A stretch of DNA of 64,000 bases from Tridacna crocea. Its lineage: Eukaryota > Mollusca > Bivalvia > Cardiida > Cardiidae. The notes under the pieces were generated by a model. That model had not been told where the DNA came from, searched no databases, and worked only from the letters and a program-made list of their open reading frames with translations. Position 1 is the stretch's first letter, and the number at the start of each line of letters is the position of its first letter. Shown in pieces: positions 32,204-43,307 of the stretch. Location of the stretch: the NCBI GenBank assembly GCA_943736015.1, contig OX031059.1:54509159-54573158 (forward strand). Reading direction: 5' to 3'. The position numbers and the translations under genes were made by a program.

Positions 32204-32740
32204 AACGTGCCATCCCTCCGAAAGGTAAGCAAACTGTGAGGTGTTGAAATTCAAACTCTTTATTACATTATGCTAATGAAATATTGATTGATTTTGATAG
32301 TTAAGAGGATAACCCAATGGTAAATCGAGGCAACAAATGGTCTTCTTTGTTTACATTAAAATGCACAGTTACTTACAATGGAGATGTTTAAGTCCATGTT
32401 AAAAACAAAATACGTCGAATGTCTATTGCGTCAGTCAGTCTCAGTGAAGTTAGCTTGCATTGAACTGGAAACATGTCGCCACCTCGTCTTCTGCTCGGGG
32501 CGACATGATTCACCACAGCGGTGATCAAGTTTCAACGTCCCCTGCCACCTGACCGAACCACAGCCTTTAACAATTTTCCAAGAGGCCACCGGAACATGGA
32601 ACTGTTTAAGCATACTTTTTCTTTTTACTTTTTTAGTAAAATGTCGAAAGAACAGAGTTTTCGGATGGGAAGCGTTACATTACGGTTCTGTATGCTCCCT
32701 ATGAAACTCTGGAAGAATTTAAGCCATGGTATGTGAAAAG
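32204..32740. other. No recognisable feature
   Basis: Higher complexity than average for this intron, but no splice-bounded exon could be defended. Confidence 0.35.
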
Positions 32741-32746
32741 GGGAGC

Positions 32747-32974
32747 TTAACCCATTATCACACATCCATACTTTTAATGCCCTTGAGAAAGAAGCCTCTA
32801 GAAAACATTGCAGGAAAAGGAGAAAATGCTGGTAACCAGCATTTTCTCCTTTTTCCCACAATGTTTTCTACCCTTCACAAACAAATTTCAAATTTTCAGT
32901 CACTTTTATTTTGTCGTCTGCAAATGCTTTCAACTTGGACAAACCTAAAATTTTGTCGTTTGGTAACGAGTTAA
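32747..32974 (+). mobile_element. P1 MITE
   Basis: TTAA ends. The left arm has ACATTGCAGG for ACATTGTGGG. The mariner relic begins 26 bp to the right. Confidence 0.82.
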
Positions 32975-32999
32975 TGCATTTGCAGACAATATCGACCTA

Positions 33000-33532
33000 C
33001 GAGGGGCGTTCAATAAGTAATGCCCCTGACCCACTTCCAGTTGTCTGATCTAGCTGAAATCTTGTATGTGTAATGATTTATATCTCTATGGGTTATGTGA
33101 CAAATTACAAATTTTAACTAATTGTGGTTTCTTATTTACAGGTGTTTGAACTGAGTCAGGTGTGAAATGCGAGCCTGTTGAGTGTCGCGCACAACAGGAG
33201 ATTTTTGATGAACTTAAAGTTACTTATGGTGATAATGCCCCATCATATGACCTTGTAAAACGCTGGCATCGTGAATTCAAACATGACCGGAAGTCTGTGT
33301 TCGAATTTAAATGACTATTGGGTTACAAGAAGTAATTTTTACTCATTTTTCCATCAGATGTCAGTCACACACCTGACTCAGTTGAAACACCTATAAATCA
33401 GAAACCACAATTAGTTCAGAGCACTAATTCGCCACATAACCCATAGAGATATAAATCATTACACATGCAAGATTTCAGCTTGGTCAGGAAACTGGAAGTG
33501 ATTCAGGGGCATTACTAATTGAACGCCCCTCG
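33000..33532 (+). mobile_element. Mariner deletion derivative with long inverted ends
   Basis: CGAGGGGCGTTCAATAAGTA and TACTAATTGAACGCCCCTCG are outer ends, flanked by TA (32998-32999 and 33533-33534). The inverted repeats extend about 140 bp inward. Between them remains part of a transposase N-terminus (33165-33314). It cannot encode its own transposase. Confidence 0.85.
33165..33314 (+). pseudogene. Mariner transposase N-terminal remnant
   Basis: Forty-nine codons to a TGA, including QQEIFDELKVTYGDNAPSYD then LVKRWHREFKHDRKSV. The YGDxAPSYxxVKRWxxEFK helix-turn-helix segment is characteristic of mariner transposases. The first residues and the whole catalytic domain are absent. Confidence 0.85.
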
Positions 33533-33682
33533 TAGAGGACCCGGGTCATTCCTCTACGAAGTGAAATCCCGGGTCATTCCTCTACGAAGTGAAATGACTT
33601 CCGGGGTCATTTCTCTACGTAGAATAACGACCCGGGTCATTTTTTTGTTGGGAGGGTCATTTCTCTGCATCAAAGGGGCATG
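33533..33682. mobile_element. R9 copy, diverged
   Basis: Repeats of GACCCGGGTCATTCCTCTACG and TCATTTCTCTACGTAGAATA match the nested foldback at 16795-16975. The terminal arms are lost. It starts at the mariner boundary. Confidence 0.6.
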
Positions 33683-34194
33683 ACTGTGTCAAAAAGACGT
33701 TGATGAATACCTGGCTCTGTTGTATGGGTTTCCCTTTTGATAGTTAACAATCAGTCCAAGTTTGAAGTAATACCTACAATAATGACAGAAACATTAAAAA
33801 CACACATTTTCGCACCACGACGACGCGAGTGCTAAGGACAGTATCTCAACGTTTTCCTCGAAAACAGCCGAGGAAAAAAATCCGTATTCAAATTAAAGTC
33901 TGCAAGTTGCTTTCAATTCCGACAAGTCTGAAATATTGTCGTCTGGTACTTGAAGGTCAGCTATAACAATATATCTGTCAAAATAACCTTTTGATTATGA
34001 TTTTAAAAATGGTATTCACAGATCTGAAAAAAAAAATATTTAAATGTCAATGGATGTTTGAAGTTACCGGAATATTTATACTAATGTATATCATATAACT
34101 GTACATTTCTCAACCTATTTATGCAAGGAAAAAAGCACGGAAAACTTTTCAAACAACAATGCAAAACATTAATAAACAACATAAAGAGACACAG
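33683..34194. other. No recognisable feature
   Basis: Intron sequence; a short P1-like tail (GCTTTCAATTCCGACAAGTC) lies near 33907. Confidence 0.4.
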
Positions 34195-34340
34195 ATTAAA
34201 TACAAAAATCCAAGCGAAAACATCGTGGCAAAAGGAGAAATTGCTAGTAACGAGCAATTTCTCCTTTTGCCTCGGTGTTTTCTACTGTACGTGTTCTTCT
34301 GCAATACACAGAAAGACATCTGCGAACGTTTATGAGTTAA
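34195..34340 (+). mobile_element. P1 family MITE, mosaic B/C hairpin
   Basis: The hairpin reads CGTGGCAAAAGGAGAAATTG with mirrored right arm, mixing positions of subtypes B and C. It ends TTTATGAGTTAA. Confidence 0.65.
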
Positions 34341-35060
34341 ATATGTGGTTAATTTAAATATCTGTATATGTAAATATTGTTATTTTTAGCAGGTAGGGCA
34401 ATCATGTAGTCAGGTCTCTTTTTACGCTTTAGCCTACATGCCTAACATCTAATCACATTCCTGTTCAAATCTATATACCAGTAATTTTTAACCAGTGTCA
34501 CGATCGTTTTAAAGAGCACACGCACCTTTGTTAAATTCTAGGAAGATGATGCCAAATCGCAATCGGTTATATATACATATTCAAAGATTGAAACTTCATA
34601 CTATCTATAACAACGGAGATAACACCGTGCTGTTATAATTTAAATGTAAATTTTACACAGTTGTAAAAATGGTATGAGCGGTTGGCCATCTGCTTTCGTA
34701 CGATAATTTTGTCCAAAATTAGAACAACTCGAAAAATACAATTTATACAGTTATTAGCATTCGGTCCGTAATTTAAAGTCTTTACAATGCAGTAAAGTGG
34801 GTTAGCCAATGTAGGTAATGGGGGTTGTGTCCGAATCTCAGACACACGTCCTTGGCAAAACTGTCCGCTTCAAAACAAAAAAAGAAAGAAAGGGCCACTG
34901 TAACTGATGGTCATGCCTTAAAACCAACCCGGAGATGGGGAGGTGAGGGAGAGGGGGAAGGGATTGCAGCAACGAAAGTTTCGATGAATCTCAATTTTAA
35001 CCGTTATCCTGTTAATTAATGACATGAACTACGTGTTTTTTTGGGGAAAGAAAAAATATC
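34341..35060. other. No recognisable feature
   Basis: Intron sequence downstream of exon 2; a G-rich stretch lies near 34930-34965. Confidence 0.4.
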
Positions 35061-35064
35061 TTCC

Positions 35065-35133
35065 TATCGGACAGTGTAGATGCAAGATCAGACTGCGCGT
35101 TTTGTGCAGTCTGATCTTGATCTACATTGTCCG
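35065..35133. mobile_element. P5 foldback next to exon 2
   Basis: GTGTAGATGCAAGATCAG against CTGATCTTGATCTACATTG. Right end about 40 bp from the exon 2 donor. Confidence 0.75.
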
Positions 35134-35175
35134 CAAAAGGTGAGTTAGTTACTGGATAAGAACATGTTTCCTTAC

Positions 35176-35287
35176 CTGTTTGATCTATTTTGTAGTTGTA
35201 TATAGTATTTGCAGATTTGATTTGTTCTTGAACTATCGCGGATTTAAGTACATCTGTCTTCGGTAACGGGTCTATCCTGGCAAAACC
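35176..35287 (-). CDS. Exon 2: propeptide start of the metalloprotease
   Basis: The acceptor CTTTTCAG precedes an open 112-nt exon that ends in donor GTAAGG, with entry phase 0 and exit phase 1. It encodes GFARIDPLPKTDVLKSAIVQ followed by EQIKSANTIYNYKIDQT; the final G completes a Gly codon with the first two bases of exon 3. Other frames hit stops. It is assigned to the propeptide from its position and phase; the sequence itself carries no diagnostic motif. A P5 foldback begins about 40 bp beyond the donor. Confidence 0.75.
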
Positions 35288-35351
35288 CTGAAAAGATATG
35301 GAATATCAGTTTATAAGACTTGACAAGCAAATGGATGAATGGATCTGAAAA

Positions 35352-35414
35352 GAACGAACGAACGAACGAACGAACGAACGAACGAATGAATGAATGAATG
35401 AATGAATGAATGAA
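35352..35414. repeat. (GAAC)n(GAAT)n compound microsatellite
   Basis: About nine GAAC units turn into GAAT units. It lies about 65 bp upstream of the exon 2 acceptor. Confidence 0.93.
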
Positions 35415-35545
35415 TTTAGTTGCTGTAGCAGATAGCGTAGACCAAGAGCAGACTATACTGAGCATAAAGGGTGAGGTGTTTTGTGAAGGGTAGAAAACAT
35501 TTGGACCGTCAGATACGTCGCAAGATATTTTGACAAAAACAGCTC

Positions 35546-35750
35546 TTAACTTATTACCAAACGACCGTATTTAAGGCAAGTCCAAATCGAAAGCATTTCC
35601 AGGCGACAAAATAAAAGTGACTAAAGATCTGATACTTTTTGTGAAGAGTAGGAAACATTTAGGGAAAAGGAGAAAATGGTAGTTACCAGCATTTTCTCAT
35701 TTTCCCCTAATGTTTTCTAAAAGCGTCTTTCTCTCTGCCTCACTAGTATT
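35546..35750 (-). mobile_element. P1 MITE, worn
   Basis: TTAACTTATTACC left end. The hairpin has ACATTTAGGG and CCCCTAATGT, a change mirrored on both arms. The right end is unclear. Confidence 0.68.
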
Positions 35751-35837
35751 GATGAGCCTGTTCATTTCATTCATACAGCACAGTAAGGGTTAGTCGACTA
35801 TACTAAGTTCTATTATAGACACACCGATAACTGGATT

Positions 35838-36412
35838 AAGGTTTTACCATTCTAACGGTTCTAATGCAACATGGAATAAAATTTCTGATTAATTGATAAA
35901 TAATGATTTATACTGATAAAATACATTTACACATTTCTAACCAACCACAAATTCTTTTAATGTCTGTCTTAAAATTATTTGTTGATACTTTTGCTAGTTT
36001 CCTGAAAAGGGAGGTAATTATTATCTCACTTTGTAATAGGAATATGGTGGCTTTAGATTTATAAATAGTAATAATTCTAAGGAAAAAGTAGGAAAATGTG
36101 GCTCGCTTAAAGTAGTAAAAGAATTTCTAACCTACCAGAAATTCTTTGAATGTCTATCTTAAAATCATGTGTTGATACTTTTGTTTGTTTCCTAAAAAAA
36201 GGAGGTACATGTAATTATCATTTCACTTTGTAATAAGAATAATTATGGCGATTTTACATTTATAAATGGTAATAATTCTAAGGAAAAAGTAGGAAAATGT
36301 GGCTCGCTTAAAGTAGTACAATAATACTCCTTTTTGATCACAACAAATTTTGTAGGATGATATCATGGAAATGGCTGTTTTCATTTGAAAGGCACTACCT
36401 TAAATTAACCCT
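35838..36412. mobile_element. R3 copy with internal duplication
   Basis: The R3 body appears twice (TTTCTAACCAACCACAAATT and TTTCTAACCTACCAGAAATT, 200 bp apart), ending at CTACCTTAA. Confidence 0.68.
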
Positions 36413-36414
36413 TT

Positions 36415-36639
36415 AGCCCATAAGGCATTTCTATGGTATCTCTAATTGACCCTACATAACAGCAAGGATGTCCGATGAAGCTGTTTCTTATGTGTATATG
36501 CTACCTTTGATAGCATAGAAAACATTGTGGCAAAAGGTGAAATAGCTCGTCATGAGCAATTTCACCTTTTGCCACAATATTTTCCAAAGGCTCCTACAAG
36601 CAATGCGTAGAAATGAGTATCTATGGAGTAAAGGGTTAA
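36415..36639 (-). mobile_element. Subtype B MITE
   Basis: TTAACCCTTTAGCCC and GAGTAAAGGGTTAA ends. Hairpin GGTGAAATAGCTCGTCATGA, one mismatch. Confidence 0.84.
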
Positions 36640-36654
36640 GACAAGAAGGGTTTA

Positions 36655-36730
36655 AAAAAAAATCACTAAAACGGTTCCATTTTTTTAAACACTAAAACGG
36701 TTCCATTTTTTTTATACACTAAAATGGTTC
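36655..36730. repeat. About 30-bp tandem repeat, three units
   Basis: CACTAAAACGGTTCC plus a T-run, repeated. Confidence 0.8.
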
Positions 36731-37233
36731 GAAGATCTAGAGACATTTACTTTAATGCTTTCTTTCTGACAAAAGTTTCGCATTTTACCAACAGCAGAGG
36801 CGAAAAGGGTGTATTGCATAGCTTTCAATTCAAATTATTCAAATCTTTTTTTAGTTATATAAATCATATTGTTTTACGATGCAATATTCATAAGAATTTG
36901 TTGAATGCCAGTTCCATTTCAATAAACTATTTCATGCATGTTAAATTGATAGGAAGTTTTCAGGACGATTTATCTATATCAGTTACGGCTTCATACTATA
37001 ATCCGTTTGATTTGATCATCATATCGTTCGTTGAAGTCATGAAAACTGATGCATCGGGGTAATAACAATTAACATTTAACGCAACTTTATAAAAAGATCA
37101 TTCTTTTTTTCTCTGAAATGTTTCATTAAGCTGTTGCGCCATGTAACTACTGTGTCAATTATTTCTGTATTCTTCCGCCAACCTTTAACTCTTTCAGCGA
37201 TAAATACAGAAAACCGACCTCTTTCCATGTTGC
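36731..37233. other. No recognisable feature
   Basis: A 112-codon plus-strand ORF covers much of it, but no domain or splice evidence supports it. Confidence 0.35.
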
Positions 37234-37319
37234 ATATCGTCGGTTTACTTCAAAAACCTCGTAACTACAGCTTCAAACAAGCTGTAGTTACGAGGTTTTT
37301 GAAGTAAACTGACGATATG
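37234..37319. mobile_element. P4 palindrome
   Basis: Near-perfect: ATATCGTCGGTTTACTTC at the left and GAAGTAAACTGACGATAT at the right. Confidence 0.84.
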
Positions 37320-37366
37320 TACACAATTTATTTACTTATTGGCTTGACTAAACTTGTGCACGGCAT

Positions 37367-37418
37367 AAATCCAAGATCAGACTGCATGTTTTGCGCTGTC
37401 TGATCTTGTCTCTATGTA
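37367..37418. mobile_element. P5 foldback, degenerate
   Basis: AAATCCAAGATCAGACTGC and GCTGTCTGATCTTG arms. Confidence 0.5.
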
Positions 37419-37724
37419 ACGTTAGTATACTTGTCAATGCCACTTATAGATTCAAATGTATACAGCTTCTATTTGAATCAGGGACACTTACAAGTCCTGC
37501 CCTGCCTTGCTACAGAACTAGTTTTTCGTGAGTTACCTATTGCATTGACGTGGTTGGAGTGTTCGCCTTTGGAGCTTCAGATAAGGGTTTGATACTTGCA
37601 AATGGAGGTTATCTATCAGAAATGTTACAAAGGCGGGAAAAAATGCCTACTTAGTTGAGAATAAGGGGAACGGTAAATGAAGGATTCGTGGACGAATCTT
37701 CTTATGGCGGGGTGGTATGTAATA

Positions 37725-38537
37725 CACTATCCCTCAGATTGAGCTAGCTTTTTTTATATTTGAGCTAGCTTTTGTAGCGACGTAGTAAAGCGTTCGCCTT
37801 GGGACCAGGGAGGTTATCTGTCAGAACTGTTACATCTATAGATTGAGCTAGCTTTTTTTTTATTTGAGCTAGCTTTTGTAGCAACGCAGTAAAGCGTTCG
37901 CCTAGGGACCAGGGAGGTTATCTATCAGAACTGTTACATCTATAGATTGAGCTAGCTTTTGTAGCGACGTAGTAAAGCGTTGGCCTTGGGACCAGGGAGA
38001 TTATCTGTCAGAACTGTTACATCTATAGATTGAGCTAGCTTTTTTTATTTGAACTAGCTTTTGTAGCGACGTGGTAAAGCGTTGGCCTTGGGACCAGGGA
38101 GGTTATCTGTCAGAACTGTTACATCTATTAATTGAGCTAGCTTTTTTTTATTTGAGCTAGCTTTTATAGCGACGAAGTAAAGCGTTGGCCTTGGGACCAG
38201 GGAGGTTATCTATCAGAACTGTTACATCTATAGATTGAGCTAGCTTTTTTATTTGAGCTAGCTTTTGTAGCGACGTAATAAAGCGTTGGCCTTGGGACCA
38301 GGGAGGTTATCTATCAGAACTGTTATATCTATAGATTGAGCTAGCTTGTTTTATTTGTGCTAGCCTTTGTAGCGACGTAGTAAAGCGTTGGCCTTGGGAA
38401 CAGGGAGGTTATCTGTCAGAACTGTTACATCTACAGATTGAGCTAGCTTGTTTTATTTGTGCTAGCCTTTGTAGCGACGTAGTAAAGCGTTCACCTTGGG
38501 ACCAGGGAGGTTATCTGTCAGAACTGTTACATCTATA
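37725..38537. repeat. 102-bp tandem array, about 8 units, with tRNA D-arm-like segment
   Basis: The GTTACATCTATAG landmark recurs at 37829, 37933, 38016, 38118, 38221, 38322, 38424 and 38526; one unit is about 20 bp short. Each unit has GAGCTAGC palindromes and GTAGCGACGTAGTAAAGCG, resembling a tRNA D-arm. No B-box is evident. Confidence 0.88.
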
Positions 38538-38965
38538 CCGTCTGCTAAGCTCACACTGAAAGATCCACGGCCCCTATCTCATCGGTCAACATCGACGTTT
38601 TCGTAAGGGCTATTTGGCCAATCTCGCTTTTGGTATGAGCGTAGACTTATTAACTTGTCAGTAAATGTCGTGCAACATCGCCATTTCCTCAAATTCCAAT
38701 GGAAATAATTTTATACTCTAATGCAAACGGTTACCAAAAACAATAATTCTAACTTCTGTCATGTGTGAAAAATACCGAGGAATGACCTGTGGTATTTCTC
38801 CTATCCATCATTTGTCAACTGCGGCTGTTTCCGAAATGGACATGTCTATTTTTGTCGTCTTGAAAAAATTTAAGTGGTTGTAAGTACTAGGTCAGAACGA
38901 CCAATCCTGACAAGCGCCGTAAAGACGACAAATTATGCGGCTGAAGAACCCATATTTCATGCAAA
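38538..38965. other. No recognisable feature
   Basis: Intron sequence between the array and a P6 element. Confidence 0.4.
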
Positions 38966-38967
38966 GC

Positions 38968-39163
38968 CAGGGCCTGTATTCACCAATCATTTTCGAGGAT
39001 ATTCTCAGACTTATTCTCCAATATTTTCTAAATTTGTAAGTAACAATACTTCTGATTGGCTAAACCATTAACCAATCAGAAGTTGTGTTACTTTCAAATA
39101 TAGAAAATTATGGAGAATTAGACAAAGAACGTTCTTAAGAATTGTTGGTGAATACATGCCCAG
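38968..39163. mobile_element. P6 foldback
   Basis: GGCCTGTATTCACCAATC against GGTGAATACATGCCC ends. CTTCTGATTGGCTAAACC is mirrored at the centre. Confidence 0.78.
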
Positions 39164-39210
39164 GTCAAAGATAAATAATTCTATTCATTAAAAGCAATGC
39201 ATTGATTTCC

Positions 39211-39428
39211 AAAACTTTTTACCACACGACAAAATCGTAGACTGGTCCAAAATGAAAGCAGTTACAGACGACATGATAAATATGTCACAATAATTGGATT
39301 TCTCTTTGAAAACTTTGTGGGAAAAGGAGAAAATGCTGGTTACCAGCATTTTCTCCTTTTCCTACAATGCTTTCAAAAGCTTTCTTTCTACTTGTCGTTA
39401 AAACATGGGATTGTGTGATAAAAGGTTA
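39211..39428 (-). mobile_element. P1 MITE, both TTAA lost
   Basis: CTTTTTACCACACGACAAAA to GTGTGATAAAAGG. Palindrome intact apart from one base and a shortened left edge. Confidence 0.75.
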
Positions 39429-39496
39429 TGCTACAGTTTCCAAAATCAGCTATCGAAAATAAAGATACGAGAAACTTTTTAGTTCATCTTATGACC

Positions 39497-39582
39497 ATAT
39501 CGTCGGTTTACTTCCAAAACCTCGTAACTGCAGCTTGTTTCAAGCTGTACATACGAGGTTTTGGAAGTAAAGCGACGATATG
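39497..39582. mobile_element. P4 palindrome
   Basis: ATATCGTCGGTTTACTTCC and GGAAGTAAAGCGACGATAT, with CAAAACCTCGTAACTGCAG inside. Confidence 0.8.
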
Positions 39583-40166
39583 TACAACACTAAACTGTGC
39601 AGAGACAAAGAAGAAACAAATTTTCTAGTGACCCATTATGTCTGTTGGGCAGAAAAATTTATTTCCCTAAAAAAATGCGTCACGCCCTAAGTCGAAAACT
39701 AAGATCTACTGTGGACTTCGGGTCGAAATAAACCAATAAAACATGTCGTCTTCATGAAAATATAATTTGTATCACTTTCCAAGGTTTTATAGCTCTTAGT
39801 CTATAGTGGGCGTAGCGTACAAATTTGCCCAATAAAAATAATAAACATGTAATAATGGTCCTGTCACTCACAAAATCGGAGACTGGACGGCGATTACACT
39901 CAGTGCCATGTCTAGAAGGCGATGACCTTTCAGATTTCACTTCCTTATCACAACCGTCAGACTGAAGCCCAGTCAAGACGAATGACTCCTCTCTTTTAGG
40001 AAAAATAGTTCCTCTTAAATCAATGAACAGACGCGTCTATTTCATTTGATTTGTGAAAAAAAAAATGCAACTTAAAAATCTGTGCAAACTATTTATAAAA
40101 ACAATGAACGTCATGGAGTTGAATGAATAGAATAGAATAGAACAGTTTTACTATTTTCATAGTAGG

Positions 40167-40724
40167 CCCTTTAAAGGTGGGTATTTAGAATTTTTACATC
40201 TCACTGAATTAAAGAATATATTTATCAATGAAATTTATATGAAAAAATAATACAAATCATCAATAATTAAGACTCATAAAATTACCAAAAAAAAATTTTG
40301 TGATGGTGTTCCCTTAAAAGGCTACGTAACCTCTTAAGCTATTTTTAGATTTCGCGCCAAAAATTCTATTAAGCATTTGCGGGAATGTCAAGTGACTGGC
40401 ACGTGACTAATAACGCTAAAATTCCATTACATAACAAACATGTAATAATCATTTTCCGTAATGTCTTCTTCGGAAGCTATGTTTGAAACTTCGTCTGTGT
40501 ATTCCTGTATGTAAATGAGCGGATTGATCATCTAAAAATAGAACGTGTCTCCCGTTGGTGTCAACCTGGGCCGTAGTAAATCTCTAATTCCTCGTGTTGT
40601 CGGATGGTTTTCGACTACTGGGGTTTTATGAATGCAAATTAAAAGGCTTTGGGAGTATTAGGATGAGTTTTTTTCATTTTTGTAAAATTTTCGTCCCAAA
40701 ATCTGGAGGGCCACCTTTAAGGGC
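40167..40724. mobile_element. R4 element, copy 1
   Basis: GCCCTTTAAAGGTGGG at the left and GGGCCACCTTTAAGGGC at the right form short inverted ends. The 558-bp body is repeated at 42760-43290. No recognised coding domain. Confidence 0.75.
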
Positions 40725-40985
40725 ATACATAACACATATCAATATACTAAATAATACATACTTATGCAAAGATACATAATAAATGAGTCATCGCATGGCA
40801 TTAACGGCAATGCGACATGGACACCCAGCTAAGATGCAGATCAGCCTACGTATAAGTGGAGTCTGATCTGGATCCTTGTATGAATGTTTAGAAACAGGAC
40901 AACGTTTGAAATCAGCCTCGTTCCAAACCTTTGACGTGGCCTAGTTCATAATTTTACATGGCGGACGGATAAGGAAGAGAAATAC
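40725..40985. other. Unassigned, with a weak hairpin
   Basis: GATCAGCCTACG and GTCTGATCTGGATCC near 40837-40875 form a weak P2/P5-like hairpin; otherwise nothing. Confidence 0.35.
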
Positions 40986-40989
40986 CCTC

Positions 40990-41217
40990 AAACCTTTCCC
41001 AAACGACAAATTTTAGACTCTTCGAAACTGAAAGAGTTTGCGGACAACAATTTCAAATTCGATGAAAATGGTAGACACTTCTCCTAAAAGGGTAGAAAAC
41101 ATTGTGGGAAAAGGAGAAATTGCTCGTTACGAGCAATTTCTCCTTTTCCCATAGTGTTTTCAAAAGACTTGTACTGCAGACACGTAAAAACCAGGGCTTG
41201 TTTGGGAAGGGGTTAAA
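40990..41217 (-). mobile_element. P1 MITE, hairpin subtype C
   Basis: AACCTTTCCC and GGGAAGGGGTTAA ends. GAAATTGCTCGTTACGAGC centre, close to copy 2239-2465 in its arms. Confidence 0.8.
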
Positions 41218-41864
41218 ACACCCCAAAACCATTCGAAAAGCATCCAAATTCACTATCCTTTCCCAAAACCAACTTTCCCAAAATATACAACCCGCGGCGC
41301 ACAGCACTCCTAGTTACACAATATTATGGAAAAATCATTAAATAATGTTATCAAAAGTTTAGAAATAAAAGTCTAGTCAACCTTCATTGGAATAAATTTT
41401 CAGTATTTTAACTCATAATCTTCAAAATGATTTTTTGAAGCAGTGCCACATGCCTTGGGTGACAAACAGGAGATATTATTGCACGAAAGGAACGTCCCTC
41501 TTTTTTTAAAGAACATACTTAAGAAATAATCAAACCGTTGAGAACGCTGAAGCGGTATTTGTGAAGGAAACCTATTGTGTGGAATTAATAGTTTGAAAGA
41601 AACAGAGGCATATTGTACAAATATTGGCTTAAAAGTCAACCCACTAAGCAAATGAATACCTTTTCGGTTGAAGGGAGAGTACTCATGACAAAGGTTGGTT
41701 TATTTTTGTATAAGTGGTCTCGCTTTGATCATAAGGAGGAAGCAGGGGTACTGCTCTTTGACAGTAGGATGCATGACGAGCAGAACAGAAAAATTCTGTT
41801 GAAATATCGAACAAAATTAAGCTTGTTCCTGAAAGCTATAATTTTGAAATATCTCTAGCCTTTT

Positions 41865-42265
41865 ACATTTGATTCCCAACATTACAATCAATTACCTCGA
41901 TCTATAAATATTCTTGAGCAATCAAATGGAATAGCGAGCAATCATAGGACGAACAAGCCATGGAACGATTTGGTTTTGAAACGAAAAAGCCCAGGCTCAG
42001 TTGGCAAATTTGTATAATTGTGCCAATAAAAGGCTATGAGCGAGAGAAGCTATTTTCAATCATAAATAAGTATCTCAACAAACGATGGCCTCGCCCAATG
42101 TATTTAATATGCCATTTCAAATTACATATCTGAGTGCCACCGTAAAACTCATTTGCCTGAGAAAAAATGAGATTAACTGGGTTTATTTCCTTCGGCTCTG
42201 CACAAAATAAGATACATGGTTATCAAAATTCAATCTTGAACTCATAGTGGTATTGTCTTCGACAA
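41865..42265 (+). mobile_element. R5 dispersed repeat, copy 1
   Basis: About 400 bp shared with 55035-55465: CCCAACATTACAATCAATTA, TTTGAAACGAAAAAGCCCAG, ATTCATTTGCCTGAGAAAAA-like blocks. No termini or coding seen. Confidence 0.7.
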
Positions 42266-42503
42266 ATACTACAAAAATCGTGTGAAGGGAACAGTGACTA
42301 TTAATGATTGCTTCTTTTTCACAGATTTTTTTTTGATAAAAAAAAAAACACTTTCTTAACTGGTTTAAATGAAACTGCTTTTTGATGATATTAATCACGG
42401 ACTAATTATAGAGAACTGGATGAGAGGGGCCTGTCTAATTTTGACAGATAGGGTAATTACTATTTATATATATATGACGGGATTGTAAGCTTCATGTATA
42501 CTG

Positions 42504-42594
42504 ATATCGACGGTTTACATAAAAAAAAAACCCTCGTAACTACAGTTTGTTTCAAGCTGTAGTTACGAGGTTTTTGAAGTAAACCAATGATATA
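42504..42594. mobile_element. P4 palindrome
   Basis: ATATCGACGGTTTACAT left, with an A-rich insertion in the left arm; CTCGTAACTACAG and CTGTAGTTACGAG inner arms perfect. Confidence 0.78.
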
Positions 42595-42604
42595 CCTATT
42601 TACT

Positions 42605-42715
42605 ATTGGCAGTCAGCGCAGGCTGACCAGAGTTTATGCTTATCTCGAGCCCAGGTCGAAAGTACGCATTAAGACGCATTAAGCCCCCTTTTCATAGAGC
42701 ATGGCTCAAATAATA
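42605..42715 (+). mobile_element. P2 fragment
   Basis: CAGTCAGCGCAGGCTGACC and the right end GACGCATTAAGCCCCC with TAGAGCATGGCTCA. Confidence 0.5.
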
Positions 42716-42759
42716 TTGAAGTTCTAGTTTTTCAACAGATGAGTATCCAGTATGCAAGA

Positions 42760-43290
42760 AATGTTCGGGAGCGTATTTAGAATTTTCACAAATCACCATA
42801 TTGAAAAAAATAAATATATATCACGGAAATTTACATGAAAAACAGTACAAATCATCAACAATTAAGAATCATAAAATTACAAAAAACAAAATGATGGTGT
42901 TCCCTTAAAAGGCTACATAGCCTCTTAAGGCATTTTTAGATTTCGCACCAGAAATAAAAAAGAAGAACCGTAGGAATGTCAAGTGACTGGCACGTGCCTA
43001 ATGGCGCTTAAATTCCATAACATAACATACATAATGTCTTCTTTGGACGCTATGTTTGAAGCTTTGTCTGTGTATTTCCGGTGTGAGCAAGTTGCTCATG
43101 TAAAAATAGACTGTGTCTCCCATCGGTGTCAACCTGGATCGTAGTAAATCACTGAATTCTCTTGTAGGATACTTTTCGACTATTGGAAGTTTTATGAATG
43201 AAAACTAAAAGGCTTTAGGAGTATAAGGATGATTTTTTTTTTTGTATTTTTGTAAAATTTTCGTCCCAAAATCTGAAGGGCCACCTTTGA
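42760..43290. mobile_element. R4 element, copy 2
   Basis: Same orientation as 40167-40724, about 2.6 kb away. The left terminus is worn; GGGCCACCTTTGAA is on the right. Confidence 0.72.
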
Positions 43291-43307
43291 ATTCTCTATT
43301 TGGTTGC

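Noticed and set aside
36724-37062. Plus-strand ORF of 112 codons
   Set aside because: AT-rich composition, no domain, no splice sites, and starts next to a low-complexity tandem repeat.
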